From an uncultured bacterium (GTDB lineage: Bacteria; Planctomycetota; UBA1135; GCA-002686595): DNA of 64,000 nt. A program made the translations under genes and the position numbers. The notes under the pieces were generated by a model. The model saw only the letters and a program-made list of their open reading frames with translations, ran no database searches and was not told the origin of the DNA. The stretch lies in NCBI GenBank assembly GCA_937896235.1, contig CALBMX010000035.1, positions 124,001 through 188,000 of the forward strand, in the 5' to 3' direction. Numbering within the stretch: position 1 is the stretch's first letter; each line of letters starts with the position of its first letter. This document shows, piece after piece, positions 9,599 to 20,311 of the stretch.

Positions 9599-9871
9599 AT
9601 GGCCATTGCTGCAGAGCGCAAGCTCGAAATCGTTAAGGAGTTTGCGAACTCCGAAGGTGACAACGGATCTTCCGAAGTGCAAATCGCACTGCTCACCGAG
9701 AACATCAAAAACATGACCGCGCACCTCCGCATCCATAAGAAGGATCACGGTTCACGCCGCGGTCTTCTCGCCATGGTTGCGCGTCGCGCCAAGCTTTTGA
9801 AGTACCTCAAAAACAACAGCCACGACAGCTTCCGTTCCATCGTCACTAAGTTGAGCCTTCGGGCTCGCTAG
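9599..9871 (+). CDS. rpsO: 30S ribosomal protein S15
   Basis: The 90-residue product is full length for S15 and shows the family core: [20 protein letters not shown], then [20 protein letters not shown]15 binds 16S rRNA helices 20-22 early in assembly of the small-subunit platform. The ATG at 9599 has an AGAAGGA ribosome-binding site about eight bases upstream. It is followed by a hairpin terminator and then pnp, the classic rpsO-pnp order. The leader may fold for S15 autoregulation, as in E. coli, but I could not show that from the sequence. Confidence 0.97.
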   Translation: MAIAAERKLEIVKEFANSEGDNGSSEVQIALLTENIKNMTAHLRIHKKDHGSRRGLLAMVARRAKLLKYLKNNSHDSFRSIVTKLSLRAR

Positions 9872-9892
9872 AGAACGAAGACGATGTTGGCA

Positions 9893-9935
9893 AGTGAGCG
9901 CAATCCACTCCATGTAGAAGTGGACTGCGCTCACT
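9893..9935 (+). terminator. Terminator between rpsO and pnp
   Basis: A 17-bp stem with one mismatch (9893-9909 with 9919-9935) follows the rpsO stop, with TTGCATT after it. It probably attenuates read-through into pnp or serves as a PNPase/RNase III processing site, as in other rpsO-pnp operons. Confidence 0.7.
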
Positions 9936-10108
9936 TTGCATTAGCTAGGTAGTAGAGAGATGCGAAGCGCTCGTCGGAGCGCGTTTCGCACTGCTACCAA
10001 TGGGACAGGATAGTCCCAAGCCAGGCTCCGAGCCGCGACTATTCTGGTTGCTTCGCACTGCGTGTTGCAGAGCCAAAGAAAGAAAGACGAAAAACAAGAT
10101 AGACGAAA

Positions 10109-12214
10109 ATGACATTCAACAAAGTGCGCGTCGAAGCGATAATCGGCGGCAAAAATATCTCTTTGGAGACCGGGCAGATTGCCCGCCAAGCACACGGCTC
10201 CGTCCTCGTGACCATGGGCCAGACCGAAGTCTTCTCAGGCACGGTTCAGGGCCCCCTGAAAGCCGAGCTTGACTTCTTCCCGCTGACCGTGGACTACCGC
10301 GAGCAGACCCAAGCTGCCGGTAAGATTCCGGGCGGCTTCTTCAAGCGCGAGGGCCGTCCAACGACGAAAGAGATCCTCACGATGCGCCTCACAGACCGCT
10401 CGATTCGCCCGATGTTCCCCGACAACTTCCGCCGTGAAGTTCAGGTTTACGGTCGCGCATTTGGTTATGACGGCGAGAACAACGCTGACGTCCTTTCGAT
10501 GGTCGGCTGCTTCGCTTCGCTTGGCATATCGAACATCCCATTCGAATTTGAAATGGGCGCCGTTCGCGTCGGCATGGTCGAAGGCGAGCTGATCGCATTC
10601 CCGACCGAAGAGCAGCGTAAAGTGAGCGACCTCGACCTTGTCCTGGCCGGTACATCCGAAGCGATCTGCATGGTTGAGTCCAGCGCTAAGCAACTCTCGG
10701 AAGAGCAGATGCTTGACGCACTTGAGTTCGGACACAAGGTCATCGGCGAGCTGTGCGCCTTGGTCGCAGAGTTCAAGGAAAAGGCTGGCAAAGACAAGGA
10801 CGCTTTCGTGGCACCTGTCGCCGATCCCGCCCTTGTAGACGCCATCAATGGCTATAAAGACGCCCTGGCTGACGTGCTTCGCACCGAAGGCAAGAAGGCT
10901 GGCGAAGTGGCCAAGAGCGAACTTCGCGCCTCGGTCATCGCTACGCTAACTGCTGGCATGGAAGCTGGCGACGCGCTCAACGCAAAGACCAAAGAGATCA
11001 AGAACGTGTACCACGATCTTGAAAACCTGGTCTCTCGCGAAGCCGTTATCGGTGGCCGTCGTTCGGACGGTCGTGGCCCGACGGATATCCGTCAGATCAC
11101 CGTCAACCCCGACATCATCACCCGCAACCACGGCTCGGTCCTCTTCACCCGCGGTGAAACCCAAGCTCTGGTCAGCACGACCCTCGGTACCCCCGAGGAC
11201 GAGATGATCATTGACGGCATCGACGAGGAGTACCGCAAGTCCTTCTACCTGCACTATTCCTTCCCGAGCTACAGCGTTGGCGAGACGGGCCGCATGATGG
11301 GCCCAGGACGTCGCGAGATCGGCCACGGTATGCTCGCTGAGCGCGCGCTCACCCCCGTCGTTCCCGACAACGCCAAGTTCCCGTACACGATCCGTATCGT
11401 GTCCGAGATCACCGAAAGTAACGGATCCTCATCGATGGCTTCGGTCTGTGGTGGTTGCCTATCCATGATGCTTGCCGGCGTGCCGATCGCACAACCGGTC
11501 GCGGGTATCGCCATGGGCCTTGTCAAAGAGGGCGACGACTACGTTGTGCTCAGCGACATCCTTGGCTCCGAAGATCACTTCGGCGACATGGACTTCAAGG
11601 TTGCCGGTACCGGTCTTGGTATCACCGCCCTGCAGATGGACATCAAGGTCAAAGGCCTTTCGCGCAAAATCTTGGAAGAGGCGCTTGCCCAGGCAAACGC
11701 CGGCCGCAAGCACATCCTTCGTGAGATGCTTGCTATTGTCGATCGTCCCCGCGCCGAGGTTTCAACCCTTGCGCCGACGTTTGCCGTGCTCAAGATTCCC
11801 GCCGAGAAGATCGGCTTCCTGATCGGCCCGGGTGGCAAGAACATCCGCGCGATGCAAGAGGAGTACAAGGCACGTATCTCGATCATGGACGAAGAGGGCA
11901 ACATCAAGGTGTTCGGCTCGGACGGCGATAAAGTGCGCAAGTGCGCAGCAGCCATCTCCGGCATGTGCGAGTCTCCCGCCATCGGGTCCCGCTACACGGG
12001 CGTCGTCAAGGCGACCCGCGACTTTGGCGCATTCATCGAGATCCTTCCGGGTGTCGAGGGCTTGTGCCACATCTCCGAACTAGCCGAGGGCTTCGTCGAC
12101 AAAGTCGAAGACGTCGTTTCGCCTGGTGACGAGGTCGAAGTCGTCGTGATCAACGTCGACGACCGCGGCAAGATCAAGCTGAGCCACAAGCAAACCTTGG
12201 CCGCAGCTGAGTAG
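10109..12214 (+). CDS. pnp: Polynucleotide phosphorylase (PNPase)
   Basis: The 701-residue product has the full PNPase layout: two RNase PH-like domains (about 10-230 and 320-540) joined by a helical linker, then a KH domain with GPGGKNIR near residue 572, and an S1 RNA-binding domain from about residue 625 (YTGVVKATRDFGAFIEILPG). PNPase degrades RNA 3' to 5' using phosphate and can add tails; it is a trimer in the cytoplasm. The second core carries the conserved FTRGETQAL and GPGRREIGHG motifs. It lies downstream of rpsO, the usual arrangement, and is followed by a strong terminator. The ATG at 10109 starts at the conserved N-terminal beta strand. Confidence 0.98.
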   Translation: MTFNKVRVEAIIGGKNISLETGQIARQAHGSVLVTMGQTEVFSGTVQGPLKAELDFFPLTVDYREQTQAAGKIPGGFFKREGRPTTKEILTMRLTDRSIRPMFPDNFRREVQVYGRAFGYDGENNADVLSMVGCFASLGISNIPFEFEMGAVRVGMVEGELIAFPTEEQRKVSDLDLVLAGTSEAICMVESSAKQLSEEQMLDALEFGHKVIGELCALVAEFKEKAGKDKDAFVAPVADPALVDAINGYKDALADVLRTEGKKAGEVAKSELRASVIATLTAGMEAGDALNAKTKEIKNVYHDLENLVSREAVIGGRRSDGRGPTDIRQITVNPDIITRNHGSVLFTRGETQALVSTTLGTPEDEMIIDGIDEEYRKSFYLHYSFPSYSVGETGRMMGPGRREIGHGMLAERALTPVVPDNAKFPYTIRIVSEITESNGSSSMASVCGGCLSMMLAGVPIAQPVAGIAMGLVKEGDDYVVLSDILGSEDHFGDMDFKVAGTGLGITALQMDIKVKGLSRKILEEALAQANAGRKHILREMLAIVDRPRAEVSTLAPTFAVLKIPAEKIGFLIGPGGKNIRAMQEEYKARISIMDEEGNIKVFGSDGDKVRKCAAAISGMCESPAIGSRYTGVVKATRDFGAFIEILPGVEGLCHISELAEGFVDKVEDVVSPGDEVEVVVINVDDRGKIKLSHKQTLAAAE

Positions 12215-12252
12215 TCCGAAGCGCTAGGCCCAAAGGGCCAAAACGAAAATAG

Positions 12253-12296
12253 ACTCGGCCCCGCCCGACTGCGCAAGCAGTGGGGCGGGGCCGAGT
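12253..12296 (+). terminator. Rho-independent-type terminator after pnp
   Basis: A perfect 14-bp GC-rich stem (12253-12266 with 12283-12296) lies 38 bases after the pnp stop and is followed by TGTTACT. It marks the end of the rpsO-pnp transcript. Confidence 0.75.
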
Positions 12297-12801
12297 TGTT
12301 ACTAATGCGAGTTGGGCAGCGGGGTAGCAAATCGATGGAGGTTCGATACCGCGAGACTGCCGCTCTCTGGCGTTTGGAAGCCTTCGGTCCGCGGGGCACT
12401 TGGAGCAGTTCAGACGGTAACGCATACCGCCGTAGGGAGCACACGACCTGGAGGATAGGATTGTGCAATTCGGCTCGCCGGGCTCTGCCGGGTTTTGAGG
12501 AAGACCGAACGCTGGATTTACTTAAATTCTCGTGGCCTAACCTCTTGAAAATAAACGACTTAGTGATTTTGTCCTGTTGGGGCATAAGGCCCAAGGGCAT
12601 AAGAACGATAGATCCTTCGCTAACCAAGCTCGCATGACGTCTTATAGTAGGTTAGATCGAACTGTGACTGCTCCCCTGTAAAACGCTTCGAATCCCCTTG
12701 TTATCCCCTTGCGGACTCTGTCCGTGCCCTTTTCCAGCTGTCCTCTACCCCCCAGGGTGCGTCTGGTCGAGAAATCATCCCCGAACCGAGCCATTCCTAT
12801 A
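12297..12801 (+). other. 505-base intergenic stretch without a convincing gene
   Basis: Open frames exist on both strands here (for example 12296-12637 plus), but their translations are low in complexity, rich in Arg/Ser and lack a start context or recognisable domain. The stretch separates pnp from the secretion cluster and probably contains the promoter for the latter. I recognise no RNA family. Confidence 0.5.
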
Positions 12802-13254
12802 GTGAAGAACCCTCGAATCGTAATAAAGGCGGCCGCTATTGGCGCACTCGTGACGCTTGCGGCATTCGCAAGTCCCGGTGCAGGCATGCCCGCTTTGGAT
12901 GTTGCTCTTCCCAGCGACGAGTACTCATCCGATAGCACCTCACAAGACTGGGTTGTTGTCCAAAGCGACAACATCTGTGGTCTGAAGAAAGCTCGGCAGC
13001 TGTCCAACCCAGGCAAGGTTGACTTCCAGTCTCTTTTCGACTCGACAGACGAGGCGAAGAAGATGAAAAGGGACGGCATCGACGAGAGCTCCCCTGAAGG
13101 GAGTCAGCTCAAAGCGGCAGCTTTCGAGAGCATCCGCAAGGCAAGCGTCACCGTAATGAACGACCGCTCGTTGTGCAGTGTCTGGAAGAAGATCTCCAAT
13201 AAAAAGGGGACAGCCATCACCGACGTCACCGAAAGCGTTCGCGCTCTTCTGTAA
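12802..13254 (+). CDS. Hypothetical secreted protein near secretin cluster
   Basis: The frame is open from 12709 (TTG), but the GTG at 12802 puts a normal signal peptide at the N-terminus (VKNPRIVIKAAAIGALVTLA, cleavage after an Ala/Gly-rich stretch), giving 150 residues. The mature part is hydrophilic with an acidic head and Lys-rich middle, and two cysteines (in NICGLKKA and RSLCSVWK) that could form a disulphide in the periplasm. I recognise no family. It precedes the secretin gene by about 130 bases, so a link with the secretion apparatus is possible but unproven. Translation start is uncertain. Confidence 0.6.
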   Translation: MKNPRIVIKAAAIGALVTLAAFASPGAGMPALDVALPSDEYSSDSTSQDWVVVQSDNICGLKKARQLSNPGKVDFQSLFDSTDEAKKMKRDGIDESSPEGSQLKAAAFESIRKASVTVMNDRSLCSVWKKISNKKGTAITDVTESVRALL

Positions 13255-13384
13255 CTCGCCTCCGTGTTTGGCCGGGAACGGGCTCCGGATTTCCGTGTAA
13301 TCCTTGAACGGCCTACGCGGAAATTCCAGCAGTTACGCCCATCGCGTTTGAGTCGCGTTCCCAATGATGGTATGTAGAGCGGTT

Positions 13385-14806
13385 ATGTCGAGTCCCCTTG
13401 GAAGAATCTCAGTTCGAATCGCTAGCGTTGCGGCCTTCGCAATTGCGATCACAGGTTGTGTCTCGACGGACAAGGAGGGCGGCGATCAGGCGCGTGACTT
13501 CTGGAGCTTCTTTGAGACTGGAGAGCTTGGGGGCAAGGGCGGACCGGATTCCCCCTACGACCTAAGGAACGCGGAGAGTGTGCCCAACCTCCTCGGGAAC
13601 AATAGTAACGGCGGAGTGTTCCCGAAGATCACTTCGGTGCCGCCCCCCGTGGCGGTCAATTGGTACACCGAGTTTGGCGATCAGATCATGGTCCGTGAAG
13701 CCGCGGATCCTATTACTGGCGAAGTCATGACTTACGTCTCCAAGCCCTTCCGCCTGCCGCTCGGTCGCGCTCAGAAGGTGCTCGACCTGATGAAGTACTA
13801 CGGCGAGTTCACATTGAGCGTGCTAAAAGACTCGGTGGACGAAGCTCCGACGGTGCCGCCGGCAGAGGGTGAAGTCGAAGCTTGGGTCCTTGCTGGATGG
13901 GACATGGAAAACTACGGCGACTTGCGCAAGTGGCCTCCAGTCAGCATAGCTCCCACGCCAATCGGCGACAGGTTGCTCATCACCTGTCAAGCGGACCTGA
14001 TGTACGAGGTTGAAGATTTCATCAACCTGTTCATGGCGGATGTCCCGCAGATTGAGATCGAAGCCAAAATCATCGAAGTCAATGAGACCGACGAGCTTTA
14101 CGTTGGAATCTCACCTAACGGCTCCAATCCGATATTTGGCTTTCCCGATAACGCTTTCGTCGACAGCTTGGACTACTCATTTCCAAGCGCGGCAACAGCA
14201 AGTGAAGCGCTCCTAACCGTTTCGGGTATCCACGACGGACTCTCCTTCAACGCAGTTCTGGAGGCCGTCGCCGCACTCGAAAACGTGTCGGTTGACTCTC
14301 GCCCCAAAATCGCAGTGCGCGAGGGCGGCGTCGCCATGATCGAAGCAACCGAGGAGGTCCCTTATTACGGATTCTCCGGTCTTAGCGGCTCGTCGAGTAA
14401 CTTCAATGCGACCCTCAGCTTCAAAGAGGTCGGCATCAAGCTGTACGTCTCGCCACGCATCGTTGGCTCCAAGACGATCTCGCTATTTGTCGAGGTGGAG
14501 TCTTCCACCGAAAGCGGTAGTCTAGTCACCTTCGTCACCGACAGCGGCGGCACCCTCTCGACACCAAAGATCACCAAGCAGATTGCCAAAACTACCGTCT
14601 ATCTCGAGCCTGGTCAGGCGGTGATTATCGGTGGTCTTACCACGGAGAAGACGGTCGAGACCCAGCGCAAGATCCCGATACTCGGCGATATTCCGTTCTT
14701 GGGACGACTGTTCCGGGCGGATGGCACACGAAAGGTCCGTAGCCATACGCTGTTTTACATCTCACCACGTATCCTGCAGGGCATCGACCGCAGCTACAAA
14801 CTGTAG
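13385..14806 (+). CDS. Secretin (type II/III/IV pilus-type outer-membrane pore), lipoprotein
   Basis: The ATG at 13385 gives 473 residues beginning with a lipoprotein signal (AIAITGC, Cys25); an ATG at 13364 is possible. The middle contains secretin N-type ring-building segments (DVPQIEIEAKIIEVNETDEL). The C-terminal half is a secretin domain: GVAMIEATEEVPYYGFSG, FKEVGIKLYVSPRI, EPGQAVIIGGL and the hallmark RKIPILGDIPFLGRLF. Secretins form 12-16-mer gated channels in the outer membrane. At 473 residues it is shorter than GspD (about 650), with fewer N-domains. It is followed by a GspK-like gene, which favours a type II secretion-like system over a pilus. The inner-membrane ATPase and platform genes are not in the window. 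Confidence 0.88.
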   Translation: MSSPLGRISVRIASVAAFAIAITGCVSTDKEGGDQARDFWSFFETGELGGKGGPDSPYDLRNAESVPNLLGNNSNGGVFPKITSVPPPVAVNWYTEFGDQIMVREAADPITGEVMTYVSKPFRLPLGRAQKVLDLMKYYGEFTLSVLKDSVDEAPTVPPAEGEVEAWVLAGWDMENYGDLRKWPPVSIAPTPIGDRLLITCQADLMYEVEDFINLFMADVPQIEIEAKIIEVNETDELYVGISPNGSNPIFGFPDNAFVDSLDYSFPSAATASEALLTVSGIHDGLSFNAVLEAVAALENVSVDSRPKIAVREGGVAMIEATEEVPYYGFSGLSGSSSNFNATLSFKEVGIKLYVSPRIVGSKTISLFVEVESSTESGSLVTFVTDSGGTLSTPKITKQIAKTTVYLEPGQAVIIGGLTTEKTVETQRKIPILGDIPFLGRLFRADGTRKVRSHTLFYISPRILQGIDRSYKL

Positions 14807-14861
14807 CCACTTCCCGAACGGCCTTTTGGAATAACACGGCGCGGCGGTCGTCCCTCTTCCC

Positions 14862-16412
14862 ATGCGGATTCTCCACACAGCTTCTCCGGGCGTAGCACGT
14901 CCTCAGTCTCGGCAACGGGGTGCGGCATTGATGCTCGCCATGCTGGTGCTATTTGTGCTGATCATGATCGTCTTTCAGATCAGCATGACCGCCGGTACGG
15001 ACCGCCGGGTAGCGAGCAACGATCTGTACCTGACAAAGATCGATAGGGCTATCGAATCCGCCATGCTAAAGGTCTTCGAGGACCTGAAAGAGGACGCTGC
15101 GGCTGGCGCAGAGGCCGACGCTTCGGCCTCCAGCGGCGGTGGCCTCCCTGGCGTCGGAGGCGCAAGCGGAGACGCCGGTGCAGGTGCACCAGCTGGCGCA
15201 ACCGACTCGAAAGAGGATTCCTGGGGCCGCGCCCAGCAGACTGAAATCAACGGAATTTCGCTTCGCATCTTGGTGCAGGACGAAGATAGCAAGCTGAACG
15301 TCCTGACGATGCTGACCGAAGACGACGACGAGGCGGAAAAGGCATTCCAGCGGGTTGTTCGCGTTTTGGATTTGTGCCGCGAGACAACAGAGCAAGATAT
15401 CGACGAGGGCACTGCGCGAGAGATGGCCGAGGCCATGCTCGAGTTCCTTCAAAACCGAGACTCCGCCACCATTCCGCAGCCTTCGCTTCTGACCGATGAA
15501 GACGAGTCCTCCGAGGGTGCTATGCCCCTCTCTCTGCGCGAGTTCTTGGTTCTCGACCCGTTCGAAGAGAAGCACTTTCGCGACTATCGGGATGCAGAAG
15601 GTGTCGTCGTGCACTCCATCGCATCCTTCTTGACGGTTTCGACATCACTCACCACCTACGAGGAGTTCCGAACGGACCTAGAGGAGAAGAGTAAAACGAC
15701 GGGGGCCGCCGTAGGAAATGCCGACTCCGGTGGGACGGGAAGTGGAGGATCGTCCACAGGAAGTACCGCGGGAAGTGGCTCCACGGCAGCGAGCGGTGCA
15801 TCGAATGCAGGCGGTTCTGACGTCCCCAGCCTAGGCCCAGGAGACGCCGGTGGCGGATTGAGTAATGGCGTGGCGGGTGTGGCGGTGAATGTCAACACGG
15901 CGCCAAGCGCAGTGCTTCACGCCCTCATGGATCGCAATGAAATCTCGTGGCCGTTCCTGGACGAAATCCTTGTCTATCGGAATGAAGAAGAGGAAGAGGA
16001 TGCCAGCGAAGAGGATGTCGATCCCGTTTACGACGAGTATGGACAGGAGGTTATCGTACGGCAGATTTTCGATAGCCTAGACGAGCTCAAAGAGGTCGAT
16101 AGTTGGGACTCCAACGAGCCTGGATATCGAGACGAGTTTCTCTCGCACCTGACCGTTGAAAGCGGCGTGTTTTCCATCTATATCACCGGCCGTTTTTCGA
16201 CGCGAGCTAACGGCGCCGAGGATAGCTATGGCATGAGTCGCGAGGAGCGCGAAGCTGCGGAAGAGCTCGGGACCGACCTGACGCGCACAGTGCGCTGCAC
16301 AGTCTGGCGATACAAAGACGGTGAAGAATATGTCCTCGTGCCTCTCGAGCGCTGGGAGGTTCTCGACTACCGCCCCTTTGAGGTTCTCGACTTCCCCGAC
16401 GAAGAGCGTTGA
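14862..16412 (+). CDS. GspK-like minor pseudopilin (type II secretion)
   Basis: The 516-residue product begins with a type IV pilin-like leader, RQRGAALML, followed by a hydrophobic helix (LAMLVLFVLIMIVFQISM), as in prepilin-peptidase substrates. The large extracellular part has the T2SSK pattern: LRILVQDEDSKLNVLTML at about 132-149 and VAVNVNTAPSAVLHAL near residue 340. GspK caps the tip of the pseudopilus together with GspI and GspJ, which are not seen here. Two Gly/Ala/Ser-rich linkers (about 88-116 and 284-335) and an acidic patch (EEEEEDASEEDVD) are insertions relative to the usual 320-residue GspK. It lies 55 bases after the secretin gene, in one unit. Confidence 0.82.
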   Translation: MRILHTASPGVARPQSRQRGAALMLAMLVLFVLIMIVFQISMTAGTDRRVASNDLYLTKIDRAIESAMLKVFEDLKEDAAAGAEADASASSGGGLPGVGGASGDAGAGAPAGATDSKEDSWGRAQQTEINGISLRILVQDEDSKLNVLTMLTEDDDEAEKAFQRVVRVLDLCRETTEQDIDEGTAREMAEAMLEFLQNRDSATIPQPSLLTDEDESSEGAMPLSLREFLVLDPFEEKHFRDYRDAEGVVVHSIASFLTVSTSLTTYEEFRTDLEEKSKTTGAAVGNADSGGTGSGGSSTGSTAGSGSTAASGASNAGGSDVPSLGPGDAGGGLSNGVAGVAVNVNTAPSAVLHALMDRNEISWPFLDEILVYRNEEEEEDASEEDVDPVYDEYGQEVIVRQIFDSLDELKEVDSWDSNEPGYRDEFLSHLTVESGVFSIYITGRFSTRANGAEDSYGMSREEREAAEELGTDLTRTVRCTVWRYKDGEEYVLVPLERWEVLDYRPFEVLDFPDEER

Positions 16413-18007
16413 GCGACAACCTTCGCGTTCTTGTCTTCCATCACCTCTTTGCCTCGGTTTGCGAGGAGATGGGAGAGGCGCTTCTGCGCTCGGCATTCTC
16501 GGCCAACATCAAAGAGCGTCGCGACTTCTCCTGCGCTCTCTTTGACGCTGCGGGGAACATGATCGCCCAAGCCGCGCACCTTCCCGTGCACCTCGGGTCC
16601 ACTCCGCTCTCGGTGCGCGCGGCGATGAAGCTCGGGCCATTTGGACGTGGGGACACCGTCGTTCTCAATGATCCGTTTGCAGGGGGTACACACCTGCCGG
16701 ACATTACCCTTGTGACTCCCGTCTTTCTCGGGAGCAGCGAGACGCCCGACTTTTTTGTCGCAGGCCGTGCGCACCACGCAGATGTTGGTGGCACGCACCC
16801 GGGTTCCATGGGGCCCAGTAAGGATATCCACGGGGAAGGCCTGCGGATCCCGCCCCTATTTCTTACAAGAAGTGACGTTGTCAACGACACCTTTCTCCTG
16901 CTTGTTCGCGCGAATATGCGCGTGCCCGATGAGCGCGAGGGGGACCTCATGGCGCAACTCTCTGCGAACAGAGTCGGTGCAAGGCGCTTGACCGAATTGG
17001 CGGACAAACACGGTCGCGAAGAGCTATTGCACCAGGCGGGAGGGCTGCTCGAATGGACGGCCGCACTATTGGAGAGCGCACTTGGCGAGCTGGTCGGAAA
17101 AACCGGTCAGCTAAAGCTTCGCTTTCGGGACGAGCTCGAACTTCCCGATGGAGAATCCATTCCCCTTGGCGTGGAGGTGCGCATCAAACGAAAGGCGTCC
17201 AAGCACCATATCACGTTCGATTTGACCTCGATTGTTGAGGCCATCCCCGGATCTGCTAACGCGCCTCGTGCAGTGACTCTCTCGGCTGTGTTTTACGTCT
17301 TGCGGCTTTTATTACCCGTTGGGACGCCAACGAATGACGGCATCCTCTCGCAAGTTGAGGTGCTCACGACGCCGGGAAGCTTTGTGGATGCGAGTTACCC
17401 GTCTGCGGTTTCAGCTGGCAATGTAGAGACCAGTCAACGATTGGTGGACTTGTTGCTTGGCGCGTTTAGCACGGCTCGAGGTTTGCGCGGTCGGATCCCC
17501 GCGGCATCTGCAGGGACGATGAGCAACTTGACATTCGGTTCTGTCGATGGCGGAAAGGGCGGCCAAAGGAGGGCTTTTGCGCACTACGAAACGATTGCGG
17601 GAGGGGCCGGTGCCTCGGCCAAGGGCCCCGGTGCACACGTCGTCCAAACTCACATGACCAATACGCGCAATACTCCTATCGAGGCGCTTGAGGTGCACGA
17701 ACCTGTTCGCATTGTGAAGTACACGGTTAGGCGTAGGTCGGGGGGCAAGGGGGCGCACGCGGGCGGAGATGGCCTCATCCGTCGGTTGAAGTTCTTGGTG
17801 CCGGCGCGCTTGTCGTGGGTCTCTCAGCGCGGCCACCGCGGGCCATGGGGGCTTGCGGGGGGGCAGGCTGGTCAGACGGGCGGCGCTCGTTTGTTCCGAG
17901 GTGGAAAAGGGCGCGCAGAACGACTTGGCATTCAGGCTAGCATGGAAGTCGCCGCATCGGACGAAGTCGAACTTCAAACTCCCGGCGGCGGCGGCTACGG
18001 GAATTAG
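16409..18007 (+). CDS. Hydantoinase B / oxoprolinase family protein (HyuB-like)
   Basis: The 532-residue product matches the HyuB family: NIKERRDFSCALFD, HLPVHLGSTPLSVRAA, NDPFAGGTHLPDITLVTPVF and GRAHHADVGGTHPGSMGPS near the N-terminus, and a C-terminal block with NTRNTPIEALEVHEPVRI. HyuB works with HyuA in ATP-dependent opening of hydantoins or 5-oxoproline; acetone and acetophenone carboxylases are relatives. No HyuA partner lies nearby. The TTG start at 16409 overlaps the gspK stop by four bases (TTGA). A start at the next Met would cut into the conserved N-terminus, so the TTG is preferred. The coupling to a secretion gene is unusual; the functional link is unclear. Substrate cannot be assigned. 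Confidence 0.85.
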   Translation: MSDNLRVLVFHHLFASVCEEMGEALLRSAFSANIKERRDFSCALFDAAGNMIAQAAHLPVHLGSTPLSVRAAMKLGPFGRGDTVVLNDPFAGGTHLPDITLVTPVFLGSSETPDFFVAGRAHHADVGGTHPGSMGPSKDIHGEGLRIPPLFLTRSDVVNDTFLLLVRANMRVPDEREGDLMAQLSANRVGARRLTELADKHGREELLHQAGGLLEWTAALLESALGELVGKTGQLKLRFRDELELPDGESIPLGVEVRIKRKASKHHITFDLTSIVEAIPGSANAPRAVTLSAVFYVLRLLLPVGTPTNDGILSQVEVLTTPGSFVDASYPSAVSAGNVETSQRLVDLLLGAFSTARGLRGRIPAASAGTMSNLTFGSVDGGKGGQRRAFAHYETIAGGAGASAKGPGAHVVQTHMTNTRNTPIEALEVHEPVRIVKYTVRRRSGGKGAHAGGDGLIRRLKFLVPARLSWVSQRGHRGPWGLAGGQAGQTGGARLFRGGKGRAERLGIQASMEVAASDEVELQTPGGGGYGN

Positions 18008-18162
18008 CTCCCGCTTTTTAACCAGAATCGGCTCGACAAAACACGGTCTAGGGAAGGGTTAGGGCAACTCCGTGATCCCACACCTCGCATCGGGCGGTTT
18101 TCCCTTGTGCCCGGCGCTCCACCTTAGGAAAATCCCCACTTACTCCCGGACCTTAGGGGTAG

Positions 18163-19524
<1,362 letters not shown>

Positions 19525-19526
19525 GC

Positions 19527-20309
19527 TTGGCGAAGCTCGTGTGCAAAGAGCGCTCCGATTTCGGAGATGACTTCCCAGAGCACATTGCCATCATTATGGA
19601 TGGTAATGGACGCTGGGCGAAATCCCAGGGGTGGAAGCGCGTGCGCGGGCACCAAGAGGGTGTGAACTCCGTGAGAGCGATCACGACAGAGTGCGCTCGT
19701 TTGGGGGTGAAGAGCCTCACTCTCTATGCGTTCTCGGTGGAGAACTGGAAGCGGCCGAAGGCCGAAGTTTCCTTTTTGATGAAGCTACTGAGAAGCTTCC
19801 TGGTGGACGAACGTCCGACCTTGATGGAAAACAACATTCGTCTCATCGGAATCGGACGCCTTGAAGATCTGCCTGACGAGTCGCTCGCCGAGCTGCGCGA
19901 GACCGAGCTGATGACGGCGGGGCACGACGGCATGAAACTTCGCCTCGCACTTTCCTATGGGAGTCGCTCCGAGCTCGCCGACGCGGCGCGCGCTTTGGCG
20001 GAAGACGTCGTGGCGGGCAAGCTCGCTCCCAAGGATATTCACGACGAAACTTTGCGTGACTACCTCTACGATCCGACAACGGCGGATCCCGATCTTGTGA
20101 TCCGGACCGCTGGCGAAATGCGCCTGTCGAACTTCTTGTTGTGGCAGGCCTCGTACTCGGAACTTTATGTTGCTCCGATGGGCTGGCCCGAATTCCGCGA
20201 GCCGGAACTCCATGCGGCACTCGAGTCCTACGGTGGGCGCACGCGGAAATACGGCGGGCTGGTGTCTGACCTCCCACCGGAACAGCCCTCCCCTTCCCAG
20301 GGTCGCTAA
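19527..20309 (+). CDS. uppS: Isoprenyl (undecaprenyl) diphosphate synthase
   Basis: The frame is open from 19395 inside purA, but a TTG at 19527, two bases after the purA stop, gives 260 residues, the usual length. HIAIIMDGNGRWAK (19-32) carries the catalytic Asp25 and the diphosphate-binding RW pair. The C-terminal signature IRTAGEMRLSNFLLWQ and YSELY binds isopentenyl diphosphate and Mg. The enzyme makes the C55 lipid carrier for peptidoglycan and LPS from farnesyl diphosphate. A GTG at 19539 is an alternative start. It is followed after two bases by cdsA, the common uppS-cdsA pair. Confidence 0.96.
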   Translation: MAKLVCKERSDFGDDFPEHIAIIMDGNGRWAKSQGWKRVRGHQEGVNSVRAITTECARLGVKSLTLYAFSVENWKRPKAEVSFLMKLLRSFLVDERPTLMENNIRLIGIGRLEDLPDESLAELRETELMTAGHDGMKLRLALSYGSRSELADAARALAEDVVAGKLAPKDIHDETLRDYLYDPTTADPDLVIRTAGEMRLSNFLLWQASYSELYVAPMGWPEFREPELHAALESYGGRTRKYGGLVSDLPPEQPSPSQGR

Positions 20310-20311
20310 GG

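Noticed and set aside
12296-12637. 113-codon plus-strand frame after pnp
   Set aside because: It begins right after the terminator hairpin and has Arg/Ser-rich, featureless translation with no start signal.
12642-13079. 145-codon minus-strand frame opposite the small secreted protein
   Set aside because: It is the shadow of a plus-strand gene that has a good signal peptide.
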